Positions 22,311-26,907 of a stretch of DNA of 26,907 bases are shown one piece after another. The position numbers were made by a program, and so were the translations under genes. Under the pieces are notes generated by a model. That model was given only the letters and a program-made list of their open reading frames with translations. It made no database searches and was not told the origin of the DNA. Each line of letters begins with the position of its first letter. Position 1 is the stretch's first letter. Location: positions 1-26,907 of the forward strand of contig WLNM01000003.1 in assembly GCA_009699825.1 (NCBI GenBank), written 5' to 3'. This stretch comes from Actinomycetota bacterium (GTDB taxonomy: Bacteria > Actinomycetota > Actinomycetes > Nanopelagicales > Nanopelagicaceae).

Positions 22311-23360
22311 GGCGCAGCACCTGTTGTGCCAGCTGCTCCAGTAACTCCCCCAGTTATGTCAGCACCAGTGGCTGTTCCAGCTGCTCCAGTTGCTGCGCCA
22401 GTAGTTGCACCCATTGCCACATCAGTTGCCACAAACGTCGACGCATACGTAACACCTATTGTTAGAAAATTAGCAGCAGAACTCGGTGTAAATCTTTCAA
22501 CTCTTCAAGGTAGCGGTGTTGGTGGTCGAATTCGAAAAGAAGATGTTCAAGCAGCTGCAAAACCATCTGTTACTCAGAGCGCTCCTATTACGCAGGCATC
22601 ACCAACTACTCCCGCAAAATCATCGCCAGTAGCAGCTTCACCATTGCGTGGCACCACAGTGACGATGTCACGTTTGCGCAAAGTTATTGCGGCACGAATG
22701 GTTGAATCACTTCAAGTGAGCGCCCAGTTAACGACGGTCATAGAAGTAGATGTAACCAAAATTTCTCGCTTGCGTGATCGTGCGAAGGCTTCATTTGAAG
22801 CGCGTGAAAGTGTGAAACTCTCATTCTTACCATTCTTTTCAGTGGCTGTTTGTGAAGCACTCAAGGTTCACCCTGTACTTAACTCATCAGTTGAAGGAGA
22901 TCAAATTACCTACCATGGTGCAGAACATCTAGGTATAGCAGTTGATACAGAGCGTGGCTTGCTTGTACCTGTTATCCACAACGCTGGTGATCTAAACATG
23001 GGCGGAATCGCACGAAAGATTTCTGACTTAGCGGCGCGAACTCGCGATAACAAAGTTTCACCAGATGAATTAGGTGGCGGAACATTTACAATCACAAATA
23101 CTGGCAGTCGCGGTGCGCTATTTGATACTCCGATCATTAATCAACCTCAGGTTGCAATTCTTGGCTTAGGCGCAATTGTTAAGCGACCAATGGTCGTTCG
23201 CGGCGAAGATGGCGGAGAAACTATTGCAATTCGTTCAATGGTTTATCTAGGACTTTCATATGATCACCGAGTTGTCGATGGTGCAGATGCAGCTCGATTC
23301 TTAGTAACACTTAAGGAACGTCTCGAACACGGCGCGTTTGAATCGGACCTAGGTCTCTAA
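21717..23360 (+). CDS. sucB: 2-oxoacid dehydrogenase E2 component, two lipoyl domains
   Basis: 547 residues. Lipoyl domain 1 (about 1-77, lipoyl Lys43) and lipoyl domain 2 (about 121-196, Lys161) both read STDKVDTEIPSPVAG. Ala/Pro/Val-rich flexible linkers cover about 80-120 and 198-242. The E3/E1-binding domain is at about 243-279 (YVTPIVRKLAAELGV to GGRIRKEDV). The catalytic acyltransferase domain runs from about 312 to the end, with YDHRVVDG (His517, Asp521). The sucB label is the common annotation; in Actinobacteria this protein usually serves pyruvate dehydrogenase (DlaT/AceF type), the 2-oxoglutarate E2 activity being fused to E1 in KGD, so a pyruvate role is likely. Shine-Dalgarno AGGGAG. 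Its TAA shares one base with the next ATG. Confidence 0.93.
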   Translation: MTFSLTMPALGESVTEGTVTRWLKSEGDHVAVDEPLLEVSTDKVDTEIPSPVAGVLQKIVVGVDQTVAVGAELAVIADGAAAPVATPSAPVATPAPVVPAPVAPVATPAPVAAATPNSSGTVITMPALGESVSEGTVTRWLKNVGDAVAMDEALLEVSTDKVDTEIPSPVAGTLLAIDVQVDTTVLVGARLGLIGTTNGAAPVVPAAPVTPPVMSAPVAVPAAPVAAPVVAPIATSVATNVDAYVTPIVRKLAAELGVNLSTLQGSGVGGRIRKEDVQAAAKPSVTQSAPITQASPTTPAKSSPVAASPLRGTTVTMSRLRKVIAARMVESLQVSAQLTTVIEVDVTKISRLRDRAKASFEARESVKLSFLPFFSVAVCEALKVHPVLNSSVEGDQITYHGAEHLGIAVDTERGLLVPVIHNAGDLNMGGIARKISDLAARTRDNKVSPDELGGGTFTITNTGSRGALFDTPIINQPQVAILGLGAIVKRPMVVRGEDGGETIAIRSMVYLGLSYDHRVVDGADAARFLVTLKERLEHGAFESDLGL

Positions 23361-24247
23361 TGCCGACAATGCAGCGCGTTGCCGTTACCGGAGCATCCGG
23401 AATGATCGGTAGTGCACTTGTTGGTCATCTCAAATCTGAAGGTTACACAGTTCAAAAACTCGTCCGCAGACCAAGTCGCTCAGCAGAAGAAATTACATGG
23501 GACCCGCAATCAGGAACTGTTGATCTGGAAGCACTAGCTGGAGTTGATGCAATTATTCACTTAGCTGGGGCCGGCGTTGGAGATAAGCGATGGACCAAGA
23601 AATATAGAAGCGAAATTCTTAATTCACGATTGCTTGGTACCACTGCAATTGCCAATGCGGTAAACATCGTTAAACCATCAGTTTTCATAAGTGCTAGTGC
23701 AATTGGTTGGTATGGTGAAACTGGCAACCGGGCAGTGATCGAAACAGATCGTGCTGGTGAAGATTTTCTTGCCGCAGTCTGTCGCGAATGGGAAGGTGCA
23801 GCTGATTTGGTTCAAGATGTGCGCACTGTCAAACTTCGCACAGGATTAGTACTTGATCCAACTGGTGGAGCTTTAGGACGCATGTTGCCTATGTTTAGAT
23901 TTGGTTTAGGTGGGAAATTAGGAAATGGAAAACAATGGTGGTCGTGGATAACTTTGCACGACCAAATTCGTGCAATCGTACTCGCTCTTGAAAGTAAAAT
24001 TGAAGGTCCGCTGAATTTAACCTCTCCAAATCCCGTAACCAATCAAGAATTCACCGCTGGGTTAGCGCGCGCATTGCATCGACCAGCACTATTTCCTGCG
24101 CCAGCATTCGCATTAAAGATTGCTTTGGGTGGATTTTCTTCTGAAATTTTAGGATCTAAAAAAGTGATGCCACAAGCACTTCTCGATGCCGGATTTGTTT
24201 TTGATTATCCGCATATTGCACCAGCTCTTGCTGCCCTAGTCGACTAA
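23360..24247 (+). CDS. TIGR01777-family (YfcH-like) SDR epimerase
   Basis: 295 residues. An atypical SDR with N-terminal Rossmann VTGASGMIGSAL (about 9-20), IIHLAGAGVGDKRW (about 66-79) and SASAIGWYG (about 112-120), all hallmarks of TIGR01777/YfcH. EDFLAAVCREWE and a C-terminal DUF1731-like segment (GSKKVMPQALLDAGF) complete the family pattern. It probably binds NAD(P); the substrate is unknown. The ATG shares its A with the sucB stop (TAATG), so it is translationally coupled to E2. In many actinobacteria this gene lies between sucB and lipB-lipA, hinting at a lipoate- or cell-envelope-related job; here lipB and lipA do not follow. It overlaps the convergent FAD gene by 12 bp. Confidence 0.9.
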   Translation: MPTMQRVAVTGASGMIGSALVGHLKSEGYTVQKLVRRPSRSAEEITWDPQSGTVDLEALAGVDAIIHLAGAGVGDKRWTKKYRSEILNSRLLGTTAIANAVNIVKPSVFISASAIGWYGETGNRAVIETDRAGEDFLAAVCREWEGAADLVQDVRTVKLRTGLVLDPTGGALGRMLPMFRFGLGGKLGNGKQWWSWITLHDQIRAIVLALESKIEGPLNLTSPNPVTNQEFTAGLARALHRPALFPAPAFALKIALGGFSSEILGSKKVMPQALLDAGFVFDYPHIAPALAALVD

Positions 24248-25399
24248 TACAGATAGGGCCGCTAAACGCCCTGATAGCAAAGCACCATTTTGCGACGGAG
24301 CACTTTTGTAATCTCCAGCAATATAAATTGAATCACGCACATGGGCACTTGATAACGTGTCGTGGTCAAGTCCTGATAACGGAAGCGCACTAGGAATTTC
24401 ATACTTTGCAACAAGCTTCCATTTTCTTGTATCAGTTCCGTACAGTATTGCTAAATGTCTGCGAACTTCTGATTCAGTAGTAGGCAAAATGCTGGTACTC
24501 GAAATCAATGATTTGCCCGCAGGTGCATAACTTGGAACCATATTTGAAATAACAATCGTATTTACTAAAGGACCACGATTTTGACTATCAACAATCAGCG
24601 ATGTACTCTGCGTAGGAGCTTCATTCGTCGAGTGATACCACGTCGTACACCCCACAAGCTGGGGAACATCAGTTAGATCTAGCAATTGCGCCGCTGTCGT
24701 AGCATCAGTTGCAACAATGATGGCGTCGGCTTCATATCTACCTCGCGAAGTTTTTAGAACATTCTTCTTAATCGAATTTACTTGGACACCATATTCAATA
24801 GTTTTCACTCTTGATGCCAAAGATTCTGAAAACACTTTAACCCCCTGCTCAGGAAGTCCCGAGTTCCCTGAAACAAAATACTTAATGGTAGTTCGTCCGT
24901 ACTCTGCATTTACCAATAAGGGATCAGCAAGAAAAACTCCTGTCAAGAATGGGCGGAGAACTCGCTCGTACGTTTTTCCGATTCCATTCATTTTAAGTTC
25001 TTCACCCACGCTCGCAACATTTTTGCGACGCAATAGATACTTAATGATTCTCATTTTTTCGAGTAGGGAGCCAGTCTCTGAATTAAATACTGAGAAAAAA
25101 GCTTCCCTGGGGTCACCGATTCGGATGCGTTTATCATCTCGTGCTACTTCTATAACTGAAGAAGCAGAGATAAATTCAAAATCCTTGATGATTCCCAATC
25201 TCTGAATCTCTGGATAATTCGCGTTGATAAGTTGGAACCCACGGTCACAGATAAATCCATCAATAACATCACTTGTTACGCGACCACCTGGACGATCGCT
25301 GCTTTCAAGCACAGTAACCGAAACACCTTCGTTCTGTAATGTAATCGCAGCGCTAAGTCCAGCTAACCCCGCACCAATAACAATTACTTTATTAGGCAC
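24236..25399 (-). CDS. FAD-dependent amine oxidase/phytoene-desaturase-like oxidoreductase
   Basis: 387 residues. The N-terminal dinucleotide fold reads VIVIGAGLAGLSAA (5-18) with Glu32 ending the second strand, then RPGGR (36-40), the pattern of amine oxidase, protoporphyrinogen oxidase and carotenoid desaturase/isomerase flavoproteins. The C-terminal FAD motif is IYIAGDYKSAPSQNGALLSGR. It is shorter than crtI desaturases (~490) and has no clear membrane helix. Substrate is unknown; a carotenoid or isoprenoid is only a guess from family. GTG 25399 is the start; a GAGGG lies very close (3 nt), so the ribosome site is unclear. It follows the MMPL gene by 41 bp on the same strand and may share its message. 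Confidence 0.85.
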   Translation of the reverse strand: MPNKVIVIGAGLAGLSAAITLQNEGVSVTVLESSDRPGGRVTSDVIDGFICDRGFQLINANYPEIQRLGIIKDFEFISASSVIEVARDDKRIRIGDPREAFFSVFNSETGSLLEKMRIIKYLLRRKNVASVGEELKMNGIGKTYERVLRPFLTGVFLADPLLVNAEYGRTTIKYFVSGNSGLPEQGVKVFSESLASRVKTIEYGVQVNSIKKNVLKTSRGRYEADAIIVATDATTAAQLLDLTDVPQLVGCTTWYHSTNEAPTQSTSLIVDSQNRGPLVNTIVISNMVPSYAPAGKSLISSTSILPTTESEVRRHLAILYGTDTRKWKLVAKYEIPSALPLSGLDHDTLSSAHVRDSIYIAGDYKSAPSQNGALLSGRLAALSVLVD

Positions 25400-25440
25400 G
25401 ATCCCTCATTTCCAGTCCTTGATGAAACTGCTGCAAAGAA

Positions 25441-26907
25441 CTAGTTCTTGAGTTTTGAAGGCCACCAAATTTTTGGTCCAAGCAAATGAACCAAAGCAGG
25501 AACCAGAATTGAGCGAACAACTAGGGTGTCGAGTAACACTCCAAAGGCCACTGCGAATCCAATTTGAGCTAACGCGACTAATGGGAGTACCCCTAGGACT
25601 GTGAAAGTAGCTGCCAGAACAACACCAGCAGAAGTGATGACTCCACCTGTGACTGTTACGCCCTTTGTCACACCCGCAATGGTTCCGATTTTGATTGCTT
25701 CCTCACGCACACGAGTCATCAAGAAGATGTTGTAGTCAATACCGAGTGCTACAAGGAAGATAAATGTGAAAAGTGGGAAACCAGTATCTGCTCCCGCGAA
25801 ACCAAAGATGTGGTTGAAGACAAGCGCAGATACTCCAAGGGTGGCGACAAAAGAAAGAATTACTGTGACCAAAAGGACTACAGCTGCCACAATGCTGCGA
25901 AGTAGTAGTCCAAGAATAATTGCAATAAGAAACAGCACAATTGGAATAATCAAATTGCGGTCGTTAGCTGCTACAACATTAAGGTCATAAAAAGTTGCGC
26001 TAATTCCGCCCACTAGTGATTGTGAATCGATTGAGTGAACAGCATCTCGAATCACCGGAACTAAATTACGTCCTTCTTTGGAATCTGCCGGCACATTCAA
26101 TGTGGCATCCAGAACTACCTTGCCATTGATAACTTTTATTGCTGGCATTGGTTGACCCGGTAACACTTGACCATCAACTTCTGGCACAACGCTGGAAACT
26201 CCCTCAATTGATTTGAGTGCCGCGATCGCTTCGGACACTTTGGATTCCGTAATCAAAATTTGAGTGGGTTGACTCTGTCCGCCTGGGAAATGTTCAAGCA
26301 AAACGTCTTGACCAATTAGCGAATCAGGACGTGATGTGAAGCCTTCTGTTGTTGAAATACCACTTGCTTTGAGAGTTGTGATGAATCCAGCGAAAACCAG
26401 AAGAATTACCGTCGTAACGATTGCAAATTTCTTCGGACTATTCGCTGTTGCATTAGCCACCTTTGACCACAGTCCAGTGAGTTTTTCATCTTTATCATCG
26501 TGACGTGGCACCCTTGGCCAAAATATCCAACGCCCGAATACCACGAGCAATGCAGGTAATAGCGTTAAAACAGTAATCATTGAAGCAACTATTCCAATTG
26601 CTCCCACTGGGCCAAGGCCACGCGTATTACTCAGCTGCGACAAAAGTAGGACAAGTAATCCAAGAGTTACTGTGCTGCCAGAAGCGATGATTGGTTCTAC
26701 AACCCCACGCCAGGCAACTTTCATTGCATCAAATCTTGAATCAAAATGGTGAAGTTCTTCGCGGTAGCGGGCAATCAACAAAAGTGCATAATCGGTTGCA
26801 CCACCAATAACCAACACCGACAAAATTCCTTGCGACTGCCCGTCCAGAGTAATTAGATCCTGCTTTGCCAGAATATAAATCACAGCGCCGGCAAGTGCTT
26901 CTGCTAC
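25441..26907 (-). CDS. MMPL/RND-superfamily transporter, C-terminal part
   Basis: The frame stays open through the last base of the window, so about 488 C-terminal residues are seen and the start lies outside; the GTG at 26883 is internal. Two sets of membrane helices are present. The first ends in GGATDYALLLIARYREEL, the second in GIDYNIFLMTRVREE, the paired GxxxDY motifs that carry the proton-relay aspartates of MMPL transporters. Between them is an extracytoplasmic domain of about 160 residues (from GISTTEGFTSRPDS to IDSQSL). The C-terminus PALVHLLGPKIWWP is typical of the YdfJ branch. Likely proton-driven export of lipid or hydrophobic compounds; cargo unknown. Confidence 0.93.
   Translation of the reverse strand, partial: VAEALAGAVIYILAKQDLITLDGQSQGILSVLVIGGATDYALLLIARYREELHHFDSRFDAMKVAWRGVVEPIIASGSTVTLGLLVLLLSQLSNTRGLGPVGAIGIVASMITVLTLLPALLVVFGRWIFWPRVPRHDDKDEKLTGLWSKVANATANSPKKFAIVTTVILLVFAGFITTLKASGISTTEGFTSRPDSLIGQDVLLEHFPGGQSQPTQILITESKVSEAIAALKSIEGVSSVVPEVDGQVLPGQPMPAIKVINGKVVLDATLNVPADSKEGRNLVPVIRDAVHSIDSQSLVGGISATFYDLNVVAANDRNLIIPIVLFLIAIILGLLLRSIVAAVVLLVTVILSFVATLGVSALVFNHIFGFAGADTGFPLFTFIFLVALGIDYNIFLMTRVREEAIKIGTIAGVTKGVTVTGGVITSAGVVLAATFTVLGVLPLVALAQIGFAVAFGVLLDTLVVRSILVPALVHLLGPKIWWPSKLKN

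Noticed and set aside
24717..25205. 162-codon plus-strand open frame opposite the FAD oxidoreductase
   Set aside because: Antisense to a clear FAD-family gene; no family features and no ribosome site; codon-bias shadow.

Overview
The window reads as a compact chromosomal segment of a low-GC actinobacterium. The evidence is a supercomplex-type cytochrome bcc-aa3 gene set (two-heme QcrC, three-helix Rieske QcrA, CtaF subunit IV), an adenosine kinase very like mycobacterial AdoK, the DUF3043 protein, and a trpD next to ctaE. Moderate-to-low GC, one-base gaps and overlapping gene ends suggest a streamlined freshwater lineage such as the acI/Nanopelagicales group; that placement is inference. I see no rRNA, tRNA, CRISPR, insertion sequence, phage gene or clear intrinsic terminator, and no gene-free stretch above 300 bases.

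Layout. 1-3930 is a small accessory block: a possible gene tail, a nitronate-monooxygenase-like flavoprotein, an SMR efflux protein coupled to a PaiB-like protein, a DUF4287/DUF1801 protein and an alpha/beta hydrolase. 3953-5457 (minus) holds a degenerate receiver-domain protein and trpD. 5599-9627 (plus) is ctaE-qcrC-qcrA-qcrB. It meets, tail to tail, the minus-strand set ctaC-ctaD-ctaF-ubiA-like (13108-9624). Together these encode the terminal respiratory chain from menaquinol to oxygen.

13168-17547 holds a NifS-like protein coupled to TusA, adoK, an ErpA-type Fe-S carrier, nadA (an Fe-S enzyme) and DUF3043. 17563-24247 holds gcvT, pepA, and lpdA-sucB-TIGR01777, giving the E3 and E2 parts of 2-oxoacid dehydrogenase complexes. 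24236-26907 (minus) holds a FAD-dependent amine-oxidase-like protein and the C-terminal part of an MMPL transporter that runs off the window.

The most notable points are these. (1) The NifS-like protein has lost the PLP-binding lysine and the nearby histidine but keeps the catalytic-cysteine loop and a coupled TusA. (2) The aa3 oxidase appears to lack the conserved ligands of the non-redox Mg/Mn site in both CtaC and CtaD, while all redox-centre ligands are present. (3) About ten transcription-unit starts carry a TANNNT hexamer 6-7 nt upstream of the start codon, which points to leaderless transcription, while several downstream operon genes use Shine-Dalgarno sites. (4) A short UbiA-family protein sits in the ctaCDF operon. 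(5) Several convergent genes overlap at their 3' ends.
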